In this document: positions 1-5,440 of the stretch, in pieces
Numbering within the stretch: position 1 is the stretch's first letter
Layout of the letters: every line of letters begins with the position of its first letter
Assembly: GCA_946479115.1 (NCBI GenBank)
Contig: CAMLED010000045.1
Location: 1-7,169 of the forward strand
From: an uncultured Candidatus Saccharibacteria bacterium
GTDB taxonomy: Bacteria > Patescibacteria > Saccharimonadia > Saccharimonadales > UBA6022
Direction: 5' to 3'
Length of the DNA: 7,169 nucleotides
Notes under the pieces: generated by a model
Told to the model about the DNA's origin: nothing
The model's database searches: none
Seen by the model: the letters and a program-made list of their open reading frames with translations, nothing else
Position numbers and translations under genes: made by a program

Positions 1-71
1 ACTTGAACCTCCACGTCCCGAGGGACACTAGCACCTGAAGCTAGCGCGTCTACCAATTCCGCCACATCTGC
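1..71 (-). tRNA. tRNA-Leu(CAG), 3' end cut by window edge
   Basis: Read on the minus strand, this begins with acceptor strand GCAGATG, then TG, the D-arm with GGAATTGGTAGAC, and an anticodon arm CTAGC-TTCAGGT-GCTAG. The loop gives anticodon CAG, which reads CUG leucine codons. A long variable arm follows (GTCC-CTC-GGAC), as expected for a class II tRNA, then the start of the T-arm (GGAGG, TTCAAGT). The 3' half of the T-stem, the acceptor 3' strand and any CCA lie beyond position 1. The arms fold as in bacterial tRNA-Leu. No convincing promoter was found in the 140 bases upstream (72-211), so it may have a weak promoter there or be read through from the oxidoreductase gene. Confidence 0.95.
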
Positions 72-211
72 ATAGTAAGTTGCGATTTGTCAGTCAGCTC
101 TTAAAACTAAGTTCATTCTGACACGCGCGTCTACTCATAATTTGCGCTCCGCACAGCCGTCACGATGGATAGCTTTAGTTATAGTAGCTATTTACGATTA
201 GCTTTTCAAGT

Positions 212-1843
212 CTAGCTGTAGATCGTATTGTCGGCAAAGGCAGCGGTGTCATATGTTGGACGCAGCTGAGAAACCAAATGGCGCAGCTCTGTTGTTTGCT
301 TAACACCTGGATTCAAAATACCGTTTGGATCAAAAATCTCTTTTACGCTTGCGAATAGCTGCAAGACATCATCATCAAGATGCTTATAGGCAAATGGTGC
401 TTTTACACGACCCTCGCCAGCATCACCGATTAAGTGACCGCCGCAGCGTTCGATGAGTTCTGCGTATTCATCTAGTAACTTAAAGATCTTCTGTTTGTCG
501 CCAACTTTATGTAGTTGCAGCGCTGGACGAGCGTAAACTGTGCCGTCGAGCACACGCATATGGAACGGTAGCTCGACATGATGCTTTTCAGCCAAAGCTG
601 CCATACCCGCCTCAAACACTCCAAAACGCTCGTTAGGAACGTATGCTCCGTCAAAGATTGGTGGCGCCGAAACGTCCTTACCGATTGGTGACAGTAAGTA
701 CGAAGTTACCTCACGTGCAGCGAATAACTGATCAGCATCCTGACCGTCAACTGTCGTCACTTGGGCATCAACACCTGCAAGTAGTTTATTAACCTTCTTC
801 ATGCGGTGTAGCCGCGCGCGCTCATTAAAATCATCAAAGCCTATCAAAATGCCAGCATCAAACGTATTTGAGGCTGCATCGTAAAAACTATAGCGTTTGC
901 CTTGCTTTTCCGCCTGAGTAAACAGTGCGCCGTCAAAATATTCCAATACAGCCGGCGATAGCTCAATGAGTGCATCTAGTGCATCCCGTGCTGCATCTTT
1001 GCTCGCAAAGGTAATAAAAGCTGCGGTCTGCTGTGCACTGACAAACTGTGCTTTTAGAATCATTTCTGAAACAATACCAAGAGTTCCTTGGCTACCGACA
1101 ATAAGTGGCGTTAGATCAAACGAACCATCTTTTTGCTTAACCTGGGCGATTGAGGCATAGCCAACGTTATCACGTGCGTCATCGGCTAGTTTATCTGCAA
1201 TAAGCTGCTTGTTGTCCTCGATAAGATTATCAAGGCTGCGATAGATTTCACCCTCAAGTGTCTGTAGGCCTTTTTTCTTGTTAAGATCGCGCTTGCTGAG
1301 ACGTTCTGTTTGCAGTACGTCGCCATTGGCTAACACCAGTTCAACTTGATACACCCACTGGCTCATATCGCCATACCGACCAGATAGCGGTCCGCTAGCG
1401 TTATTAAGGACAGCACCGCCAATCGTACTATAGGCGCTTGAAACAGGGAGAGATGGAATAGCCATACCCTGCAGCAGTAATGCATCGTTCACCGCCTTGG
1501 CATTCGCACCTGGCTGCAGGCGAATAAGTTTTTGCTTGCTATCAAATTCGAAAATCTGATTCATGTGCGCAGGCAAAACAAGTGAAATGCCTTCACCAAT
1601 AGCCGCCCCAGTTTGATCAGTACCGCTACCACGAGCTGTCAGCGGCAACACATGGCCCTTTTCGGCTAGCTGGTTTGTAAAGCGTGCTACCTTGCGAATA
1701 TCATTTGTTACCCGAGGATACACTGCCATTTCAGGAGTAATCTGTAGCACACTCGCATCAGTAGCAAGCGCTTTCAGCACCGCAGGGTTCGCTGATACCT
1801 CACCTAAAATGTGTTCTTGTAGATATGCTGCAACCTTACTCAT
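212..1843 (-). CDS. FAD-binding oxidoreductase, GlcD / D-lactate dehydrogenase-like
   Basis: A complete 543-residue protein of the FAD-linked oxidase family (GlcD-type, PCMH fold). These flavoenzymes oxidise 2-hydroxyacids such as D-lactate or glycolate; the substrate here cannot be told. The FAD domain spans about residues 40-265, with ARGSGTDQTG (70-79), PVSSAYSTIGG (133-143) and VGSQGTLGIVSE (249-260) matching the pyrophosphate and isoalloxazine binding segments. The C-terminal oxidase domain ends with GDAGEGRVKAPF (473-484) and FDPNGILNPG (504-513). No signal peptide or membrane helix is visible, so it is probably cytoplasmic or peripheral. The usual second His of the H-x-GDGN-x-H motif and the Glu of GEHG appear as Tyr and Asp or are displaced, so metal use may differ from GlcD. 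The start has GAGG nine bases upstream. About 30 residues follow the conserved NPG. Divergent from the 1957 gene. Family is confident, substrate is not. Confidence 0.88.
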   Translation of the reverse strand: MSKVAAYLQEHILGEVSANPAVLKALATDASVLQITPEMAVYPRVTNDIRKVARFTNQLAEKGHVLPLTARGSGTDQTGAAIGEGISLVLPAHMNQIFEFDSKQKLIRLQPGANAKAVNDALLLQGMAIPSLPVSSAYSTIGGAVLNNASGPLSGRYGDMSQWVYQVELVLANGDVLQTERLSKRDLNKKKGLQTLEGEIYRSLDNLIEDNKQLIADKLADDARDNVGYASIAQVKQKDGSFDLTPLIVGSQGTLGIVSEMILKAQFVSAQQTAAFITFASKDAARDALDALIELSPAVLEYFDGALFTQAEKQGKRYSFYDAASNTFDAGILIGFDDFNERARLHRMKKVNKLLAGVDAQVTTVDGQDADQLFAAREVTSYLLSPIGKDVSAPPIFDGAYVPNERFGVFEAGMAALAEKHHVELPFHMRVLDGTVYARPALQLHKVGDKQKIFKLLDEYAELIERCGGHLIGDAGEGRVKAPFAYKHLDDDVLQLFASVKEIFDPNGILNPGVKQTTELRHLVSQLRPTYDTAAFADNTIYS

Positions 1844-1870
1844 GCTAGTTAACCTCTCTCATTTGTAACT

Positions 1871-1879
1871 ATCATAGCA
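1871..1879 (-). promoter_or_regulatory. Extended -10 promoter of the FAD oxidoreductase gene
   Basis: The minus strand reads TGCTATGAT, an extended -10 (TG-n-TATGAT, five of six bases matching TATAAT). No good -35 sits 17 bases upstream, which extended -10 promoters tolerate. Transcription would start near 1864, giving a leader of about 20 bases that includes the GAGG ribosome site at 1853-1856. Confidence 0.5.
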
Positions 1880-1918
1880 CAAGCGACATAGTTTCTGTTA
1901 TCTAACTTATACATTCTC

Positions 1919-1948
1919 TATTGACAGTTACTATTAATGAGGTCAATA
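1919..1948 (+). promoter_or_regulatory. Promoter-like element with 7-bp inverted repeat (possible operator)
   Basis: A consensus -35 TTGACA (1921-1926) is followed 17 bases later by the weak hexamer CAATAT (1944-1949); TATATA (1947-1952) is an alternative at longer spacing. Either would start transcription at or very near the ATG at 1957, so the mRNA may be leaderless. The same bases form an inverted repeat, TATTGAC (1919-1925) and GTCAATA (1942-1948) with a 16-base gap. This also places a TTGAC hexamer on the minus strand facing the divergent oxidoreductase gene. A dimeric regulator could bind here, but none is known. TGAGGT (1938-1943) is a possible ribosome site, though 13 bases from the ATG is long. 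Confidence 0.4.
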
Positions 1949-1956
1949 TATAACAA

Positions 1957-2526
1957 ATGGACAAATTTCCTACTCTTCCCGAGCATTACATCAAACGAAT
2001 TGTCGGTGATATGCTTCCTGATGACATTTATTATTTAAAAAGTGAAACTTTGTGCGTTGATCGTCAAACACTACAGCCATATTTTAATAAATATACTCCG
2101 ATAACACCGTATGACGCCGAGCCACAACGTCTTGTGGGCCGATACGGTCTGATGCGCGTCTTCAGTGAAGACCCTTCCAATTCTGTTGATGGGTATGTTA
2201 TCGATATGCGTTTTATAGATCATTATGAAGTAGAACAAGATGATGTCACCCCGCCCGCCGACGCAAGTCTTGCCGTTATTGAAGAGCTAGAAAGTGAACG
2301 AAAGGACTTGCTTTCACCGTTAGCCATTCTGGTAAACGACGAAAACATGTCAAAAGAGATCTTCCTTGGCCCAGAATCACTCTATCCTTATCTATTACAC
2401 TTATGCGAGCGTTCTGATGAAATACACGAAAGAATTGCTCTACGTTCGTCAAAAAGAGATAAACTATCTCCTAAGGCAAGAGATCATAAAAGGATCACTC
2501 AAAACAACACGTCAAAACCTCAGTAA
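1957..2526 (+). CDS. Hypothetical protein, 189 aa
   Basis: I do not recognise this protein. The first 110 residues are acidic and mixed (EVEQDD at 91-96). Then comes a probable helix, SLAVIEELESERKDLLSPLA (about 104-123), a second helical stretch around SLYPYLLHLCERSDEIHERI (141-160), and a strongly basic tail (SSKRDKLSPKARDHKR, 164-179) that could contact nucleic acid. There is no signal peptide or membrane segment, and only two cysteines (33 and 150). The ATG is chosen because it follows the promoter-like element directly; no well-spaced Shine-Dalgarno exists. It is transcribed away from the oxidoreductase gene and lies 68 bases before the tRNA-Leu. The open frame is long and has its own upstream signal, which supports a real gene. 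Confidence 0.72.
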   Translation: MDKFPTLPEHYIKRIVGDMLPDDIYYLKSETLCVDRQTLQPYFNKYTPITPYDAEPQRLVGRYGLMRVFSEDPSNSVDGYVIDMRFIDHYEVEQDDVTPPADASLAVIEELESERKDLLSPLAILVNDENMSKEIFLGPESLYPYLLHLCERSDEIHERIALRSSKRDKLSPKARDHKRITQNNTSKPQ

Positions 2527-2540
2527 ATCACATTTAACTC

Positions 2541-2569
2541 TAGTCACAACAAAGATTAAATGGTAAGAT
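2541..2569 (+). promoter_or_regulatory. Possible promoter of tRNA-Leu(UAG)
   Basis: TAGTCA (2541-2546) and TAAGAT (2564-2569) are 17 bases apart, each matching the sigma-70 consensus at four of six positions. Transcription would begin near 2576, leaving about 19 bases of 5' leader for RNase P to remove. Both hexamers are imperfect, so read-through from the 189-aa gene is an alternative. Confidence 0.35.
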
Positions 2570-2594
2570 ATTTAAGTTACCAACACACAAGTAT

Positions 2595-2679
2595 GCGCGA
2601 GTGGTGGAATTGGTAGACACGCTAGCCTTAGGAGCTAGTGCCTTCGGGCGTGAAGGTTCAAGTCCTTTCTCGCGTACCA
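2595..2679 (+). tRNA. tRNA-Leu(UAG), complete with encoded CCA
   Basis: An 85-base class II tRNA. Acceptor GCGCGAG (2595-2601) pairs with CTCGCGT (2669-2675), giving a G-U first pair; A73 and an encoded CCA (2677-2679) follow. The D-arm contains GGAATTGGTAGAC. The anticodon arm is CTAGC-CTTAGGA-GCTAG, anticodon UAG, reading CUN leucine codons. The variable arm is GCC-TTCG-GGC. The T-arm is GAAGG-TTCAAGT-CCTTT. Its D-arm and anticodon stem nearly match the tRNA-Leu(CAG) at the left edge, consistent with isoacceptors of common descent. Confidence 0.97.
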
Positions 2680-2718
2680 AATAAAATAGCAGGTCGGCTG
2701 GCCTGCTATTTTATTTGG
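2677..2718 (+). terminator. Terminator after tRNA-Leu(UAG), stem begins at the CCA
   Basis: A perfect 17-bp stem: CCAAATAAAATAGCAGG (2677-2693) pairs with CCTGCTATTTTATTTGG (2702-2718) around an 8-base loop. The core AGCAGG/CCTGCT followed by ATTTTATTT is a typical intrinsic terminator, and the A-rich left side makes it work in both directions. The first three bases of the stem are the tRNA's own CCA end. Confidence 0.85.
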
Positions 2719-2729
2719 TTATAGTAATT

Positions 2730-2767
2730 TGAAATAAACCGAGCCCTGACGCAATGTCAGGGCTCGG
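2730..2767 (-). terminator. Terminator of the 137-aa gene
   Basis: A perfect 12-bp stem, CCGAGCCCTGAC (2739-2750) with GTCAGGGCTCGG (2756-2767), loop of five. On the minus strand it is followed by TTTATTTC. It sits 14 bases past the TAA of the minus-strand gene at 2782, so it ends that transcript. Confidence 0.88.
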
Positions 2768-2781
2768 AGCTTGAAGAATTA

Positions 2782-3195
2782 TTAGATGAAGTATGCAAGT
2801 GCCATCTGAACCACATCATCTGCCGTGAAGCCATCAAATCCCCTTGCGTCCTGGACGCAATAAGGATGGATGTCAAGCACAGTGACCCCAAGACAAAAGC
2901 GCGGGCCCTCTACGTAGATTTTGCCGTCTTCGCCCACATACGCACTACGTTCACATATCACATTACCGACCGTAAAAGAGTCTCGTGGAATTTTTCCTAA
3001 CGGAATCAGGCGAATACGCCGATACATCGGCAAATCATCGCGATACTCAGGGTCTGATGCAAACGCCGCGATCTGCGGCAACATATCATCCAAAAGCTTG
3101 CGAGTATACTCGTTTCCTTGCATCTGCTGTCGCGCGAATGCCTCGCTTTCGGCAAACTCTTGCACACCAGCAAGGATACGTGAAGCAACGTTCAT
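2782..3195 (-). CDS. Hypothetical protein, 137 aa
   Basis: I do not recognise a family. The N-terminal 50 residues look helical (SRILAGVQEFAESEAFARQQ at 5-24, then RKLLDDMLPQIAAFA at 32-46). The rest is more beta-like (IRLIPLGKIP 61-70, SFTVGNVICE 73-82, KIYVEGPRFCLGVTVLDIH 92-110), ending in FTADDVVQMALAYFI. Cysteines lie at 81, 101 and 113. No signal peptide or membrane helix is visible, so it is probably a soluble cytoplasmic protein. The start is well fixed: AAGGAG (3205-3210) is nine bases upstream of the ATG, and a promoter lies at 3262-3289. With its own promoter, strong ribosome site and strong terminator it is a self-contained single-gene unit and is likely well expressed. Confidence 0.85.
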   Translation of the reverse strand: MNVASRILAGVQEFAESEAFARQQMQGNEYTRKLLDDMLPQIAAFASDPEYRDDLPMYRRIRLIPLGKIPRDSFTVGNVICERSAYVGEDGKIYVEGPRFCLGVTVLDIHPYCVQDARGFDGFTADDVVQMALAYFI

Positions 3196-3261
3196 GATAC
3201 TTATCTCCTTATCAAGCTCCGATTCCGCGAAGCTATTGAGTTAGAATTAGCTGATCGAGAA

Positions 3262-3289
3262 ATTATATATTACTATACACTTTTTTCAA
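3262..3289 (-). promoter_or_regulatory. Promoter of the 137-aa gene
   Basis: On the minus strand, TTGAAA (3284-3289) and TATAAT (3262-3267) are separated by 16 bases, a near-consensus sigma-70 promoter in AT-rich surroundings. Transcription should start near 3255, giving a leader of about 60 bases that ends in the AAGGAG ribosome site. Confidence 0.75.
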
Positions 3290-3328
3290 TATTTTGCAAC
3301 TATATGTAGCTACGCTGATCTCTTATGA

Positions 3329-3357
3329 TTGCGCTCTCACGATTACCATGCTATAGT
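3329..3357 (+). promoter_or_regulatory. Extended -10 promoter of candidate small RNA
   Basis: TTGCGC (3329-3334) lies 17 bases before TATAGT (3352-3357), which is preceded by TG (3349-3350) to make an extended -10. Transcription would start near 3363-3365. The next thing downstream is not a reading frame but a hairpin and an intrinsic terminator. Confidence 0.5.
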
Positions 3358-3362
3358 TAATA

Positions 3363-3418
3363 CATAACAAGTCCTACGTTATGACTGCACCCTGGGAGAA
3401 ATTCCGGGGCTGCTTTTT
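3363..3418 (+). ncRNA. Candidate small RNA or attenuated leader, about 55 nt
   Basis: Between an extended -10 promoter and an intrinsic terminator lies a short non-coding stretch with one additional hairpin, CATAAC (3363-3368) with GTTATG (3378-3383) and a nine-base loop. No reading frame with a ribosome site fits inside. It may be a free-standing small RNA, or a leader that ends before the 194-aa gene unless the terminator is bypassed. That gene has its own promoter after the terminator, which favours an independent transcript. It resembles no RNA family I know. Confidence 0.38.
3387..3418 (+). terminator. Intrinsic terminator upstream of the 194-aa gene
   Basis: GCACCCTGGGA (3387-3397) pairs with TTCCGGGGCTGC (3402-3413) through 11 pairs, two of them G-U, with one bulged C and a GAAA tetraloop. 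It is followed at once by five Ts (3414-3418). It points along the plus strand and insulates the 194-aa gene from upstream transcription. Confidence 0.75.
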
Positions 3419-3420
3419 AT

Positions 3421-3438
3421 ATAAGCATAATTGCTTAT
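3421..3438 (+). promoter_or_regulatory. Palindrome over the -35 box (possible operator)
   Basis: ATAAGCA (3421-3427) and TGCTTAT (3432-3438) form a 7-bp inverted repeat with a 4-base spacer. The right half covers most of the -35 hexamer TTGCTT (3431-3436) of the following promoter, where a bound repressor would block RNA polymerase. No regulator is identified in the window. Confidence 0.42.
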
Positions 3439-3459
3439 TATAATAATTTGTTGTATAAT
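3431..3459 (+). promoter_or_regulatory. Promoter of the 194-aa gene, probably leaderless
   Basis: TTGCTT (3431-3436) and a perfect TATAAT (3454-3459) are 17 bases apart. The ATG at 3467 comes only seven bases after the -10, exactly where transcription should start, so the mRNA would begin with or beside the start codon. Confidence 0.72.
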
Positions 3460-3466
3460 ATATATA

Positions 3467-4051
3467 ATGAATACTAGTCCCGATAGTTTACAGACCACAT
3501 CACGTAAATTTTTTGGTTATGCGGTTGGACACGACCCGACTGAGCTATACGACGCAATAGAACGTCCGAGGCCCGATCTATTAGCGAGTAGCGTTTCTGA
3601 TTATCTTATTGAGCAAGATCAATTGAAGACCGAGCCAATTCTAAACAAACACACCACCCTTGCGATTCGACCATTATTTTATGCAGCCATAAACGACGTA
3701 CGGACAATCTTAACGAATCAGATCTACGAACATCACCTAGATGTCGAAAGTTTACCTATCGTTGCCAGAGATGAGCGAACCATACGAACCATCGCCATTA
3801 TCGCCATGAACCGGGACGGGATAATGCGACATATGATTAGTCCGTCAGCACGAGGTATGTATTACGACCTAAGTCAGGACGAAAGTCATCTGGTACCAAC
3901 TGAAAAATTACAGCCGATGCCGTCAGGTGGCTGCCCATTTGCCGCCAACGCCGAACGCATACCAACAGCTGCTCCTATATTTAAACGAACTATAGGGTTT
4001 GCTGCTGATTTAACTGCGCTTGCTTTCAAAAACACTTACCTGCAAAAATAA
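3467..4051 (+). CDS. Hypothetical protein, 194 aa, leaderless mRNA
   Basis: I do not recognise this protein. The frame is open further upstream to a TTG at 3431, but that stretch is the promoter itself, so the ATG at 3467 is the sensible start even though it has no Shine-Dalgarno. Visible parts: a charged N-terminal half (TELYDAIERPRPDLL 25-39), a segment TLAIRPLFYAAINDVRTILT (64-83), a run TIRTIAIIAMNRDGIMRHMI (105-124), the motif SGGCPFAANAERIPTAAP (153-170) with the only cysteine, and a mildly hydrophobic end FKRTIGFAADLTALAF (172-187) that could be an amphipathic helix. There is no signal peptide. Its stop is ten bases from the convergent rsmD stop, and no plus-strand terminator with a T-run follows. 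Confidence 0.75.
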   Translation: MNTSPDSLQTTSRKFFGYAVGHDPTELYDAIERPRPDLLASSVSDYLIEQDQLKTEPILNKHTTLAIRPLFYAAINDVRTILTNQIYEHHLDVESLPIVARDERTIRTIAIIAMNRDGIMRHMISPSARGMYYDLSQDESHLVPTEKLQPMPSGGCPFAANAERIPTAAPIFKRTIGFAADLTALAFKNTYLQK

Positions 4052-4072
4052 AAAAAGACGCTTAAACGTCTT
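4044..4072 (-). terminator. Terminator of the recG-PLC-rsmD cluster
   Basis: AAGACG (4055-4060) pairs with CGTCTT (4067-4072). The six-base loop contains the rsmD stop codon. On the minus strand the stem runs into TTTTT, A, TTTTT. The hairpin lies within the last codons of rsmD and the T-run covers the end of the convergent 194-aa gene. On the plus strand no T-run follows, so it acts mainly for the minus strand. Confidence 0.72.
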
Positions 4073-4607
4073 CACGGCGGTAGAAAGTGAGGTATGCATT
4101 TCCATAACTACGATTGTCCACCACAACAACTCCGGTTTTGGTCGGTACCTCACCCCTACCTGGGTGTGATAATATCATAAGTCCACCTGGTTTTAATAGG
4201 TCAAATACTTTTTCAACTGTGGAAAACTGCACATCATGGTATGGCGGGTCGGCAAAAATAATATCAAATAACTGAGGATTTTTTGTTCCTAACCAGTTAG
4301 AAACAGTAGTACGAATAATCGTCGCTTTATCCTCAACGCCAATGGTCGCAATATTGCGTGTTAAATACCGCTGTGCAGTGCGATCACGGTCCACAAAAGT
4401 CACAGATTTCGCTCCGCGGCTTAATGCCTCCAGCCCCACCGCGCCCGTTCCGGCGAATACATCTAATACTTCCGCATCTTTAATCTCACTAGCTAGGCTA
4501 TTGAACAATGCATTACGAATACGCTCACTCATAGGGTGCGTACGGCGATTTTTTGGCGCTTCAATCTGTCGGCCACCATATAGGCCGCCAATTAAACGGA
4601 TATTCAT
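4062..4607 (-). CDS. rsmD: 16S rRNA (guanine966-N2)-methyltransferase RsmD
   Basis: RsmD transfers a methyl group from S-adenosylmethionine to N2 of G966 (E. coli numbering) of 16S rRNA during assembly of the 30S subunit. The 181-residue protein has the family's N-terminal GGLYGGRQIEAPK (7-19) and HPMSERIRNALFNSL (24-38), the SAM-binding segment VLDVFAGTGAVGLEALSRGA (47-66), the acidic VDRD after the next strand (72-75), and the catalytic FADPPY (118-123), a DPPY motif typical of N2-guanine methyltransferases. Length is close to the usual 180-200. The ATG directly follows the TAA of the upstream gene (TAA-ATG), with GGAG nine bases before it inside that gene's last codons, so translation is likely coupled. 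In many bacteria coaD follows rsmD; here a terminator follows instead. Confidence 0.95.
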   Translation of the reverse strand: MNIRLIGGLYGGRQIEAPKNRRTHPMSERIRNALFNSLASEIKDAEVLDVFAGTGAVGLEALSRGAKSVTFVDRDRTAQRYLTRNIATIGVEDKATIIRTTVSNWLGTKNPQLFDIIFADPPYHDVQFSTVEKVFDLLKPGGLMILSHPGRGEVPTKTGVVVVDNRSYGNAYLTFYRREDV

Positions 4608-5420
4608 TTACTTTTTCTCCGCCAATACAATTGCTTGATACCAAGCTAGCGTCACGGCACGAATAATTTCAGGTATTAACACCTTTTTCGTTTGAGTAGC
4701 TAAATGTCGAGTCCAGCCCAGACGACTAAACTCATCATACATTTTGAGCCCGGCCACATGCTGAAGGATCTCTGCAAATACTGCTTCGAAACCATGTTCG
4801 CGAACAGCCGTAAACATTTTTTCAGCTGGTGCACTTTCTTCAAACTTCACTCCGGCAATTGTACTGGCAACGCCGAGTTCAAATCCTAGATGAGTTGTCA
4901 TAACACCCTTGGCACCCCAATACTCCCAGTTGTTTTTGATCTGATGACGGCGGTTCTTACCAGGCAAAACGAGTTTATCTTTGGTTGTAATGCGTGTTTC
5001 GATACTTTGACCGCCACGTAGCTCCTCGAGTTTTGCTTCAAGCGGATAGTGATGCGCCGGTGTCAGGCCATCAGTAATAGCATGCGCCATCCATGCAGCC
5101 TCAAATGATACACGAACCGTATTCTGCTCACGTAGTGCTATGGCCATATTATAGATATGGTCATTGATCATCTCGATAAGTGACCGGTCATCAGTATTTG
5201 CGGGATCGATGTAATGCCACGGCTCATCCTTTGCAGGACTTTTACGCTTGATGCCGTCTGGGCCATTCAAACCTTCGAAATGTAAGACTTCACGCGTAGT
5301 AGGAAAAAGTAATGATTTCGGCACATGTTTTTTAATATGACGGTGAGCAACACGATCAATTTTTTGGTGCACGCCCATGACGAGACCTGATTTTGTGCGA
5401 AACGTTGTTCCAGAATACAT
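4608..5420 (-). CDS. Zinc-dependent phospholipase C / S1-P1 nuclease-like protein
   Basis: A 270-residue, probably all-helical protein whose residues match the trinuclear zinc site of phospholipase C and S1/P1 nuclease. Candidate ligands are H18 (GVHQKIDRVA), D55, H69 (EPWHYID), H113, D117 and H123 (AHAITDGLTPAH, same spacing as in clostridial alpha-toxin), and H177 and E181 (THLGFE, H-x3-E). Secreted family members use an N-terminal Trp as a further ligand after signal-peptide removal; this protein has neither, so it probably stays in the cytoplasm and its substrate is unknown. The first ATG (5420) has no good Shine-Dalgarno; an in-frame ATG at 5378 (residue 15) has AGGT six bases before it and would start just ahead of H18, so the true start is open. 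It lies between recG (97 bases upstream) and rsmD (abutting), which suggests co-expression. Confidence 0.72.
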   Translation of the reverse strand: MYSGTTFRTKSGLVMGVHQKIDRVAHRHIKKHVPKSLLFPTTREVLHFEGLNGPDGIKRKSPAKDEPWHYIDPANTDDRSLIEMINDHIYNMAIALREQNTVRVSFEAAWMAHAITDGLTPAHHYPLEAKLEELRGGQSIETRITTKDKLVLPGKNRRHQIKNNWEYWGAKGVMTTHLGFELGVASTIAGVKFEESAPAEKMFTAVREHGFEAVFAEILQHVAGLKMYDEFSRLGWTRHLATQTKKVLIPEIIRAVTLAWYQAIVLAEKK

Positions 5421-5440
5421 ATTTTTTGCGGCTTCGCCTT

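Noticed and set aside
72..211. Terminator or promoter in the gap between the FAD gene and tRNA-Leu(CAG)
   Set aside because: Only weak arms (ATAGCT/AGCTAT, GTCAG/CTGAC) without T-runs, and no paired hexamers of quality; nothing can be supported in this 140-base gap.
2366..2566. 66-codon plus-strand frame overlapping the end of the 189-aa gene
   Set aside because: It lies mostly inside the longer gene in another frame, has no ribosome site, and reads like an out-of-frame shadow.
2562..2581. GGTAA...TTACC hairpin before tRNA-Leu(UAG), as a terminator of the 189-aa gene
   Set aside because: Only five pairs, AT-rich, ten-base loop and no T-run; it overlaps the likely tRNA promoter.
1..2679. Two inverted tRNA-Leu genes as ends of an integrated element
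   Set aside because: They are different isoacceptors with complete, normal arms as far as visible; no duplicated tRNA 3' end, integrase or phage gene lies between them.
3431..3466. Upstream extension of the 194-aa gene from a TTG codon
   Set aside because: These 36 bases are the promoter (-35 and TATAAT) and encode a low-complexity isoleucine run; the ATG at 3467 fits the predicted transcription start.
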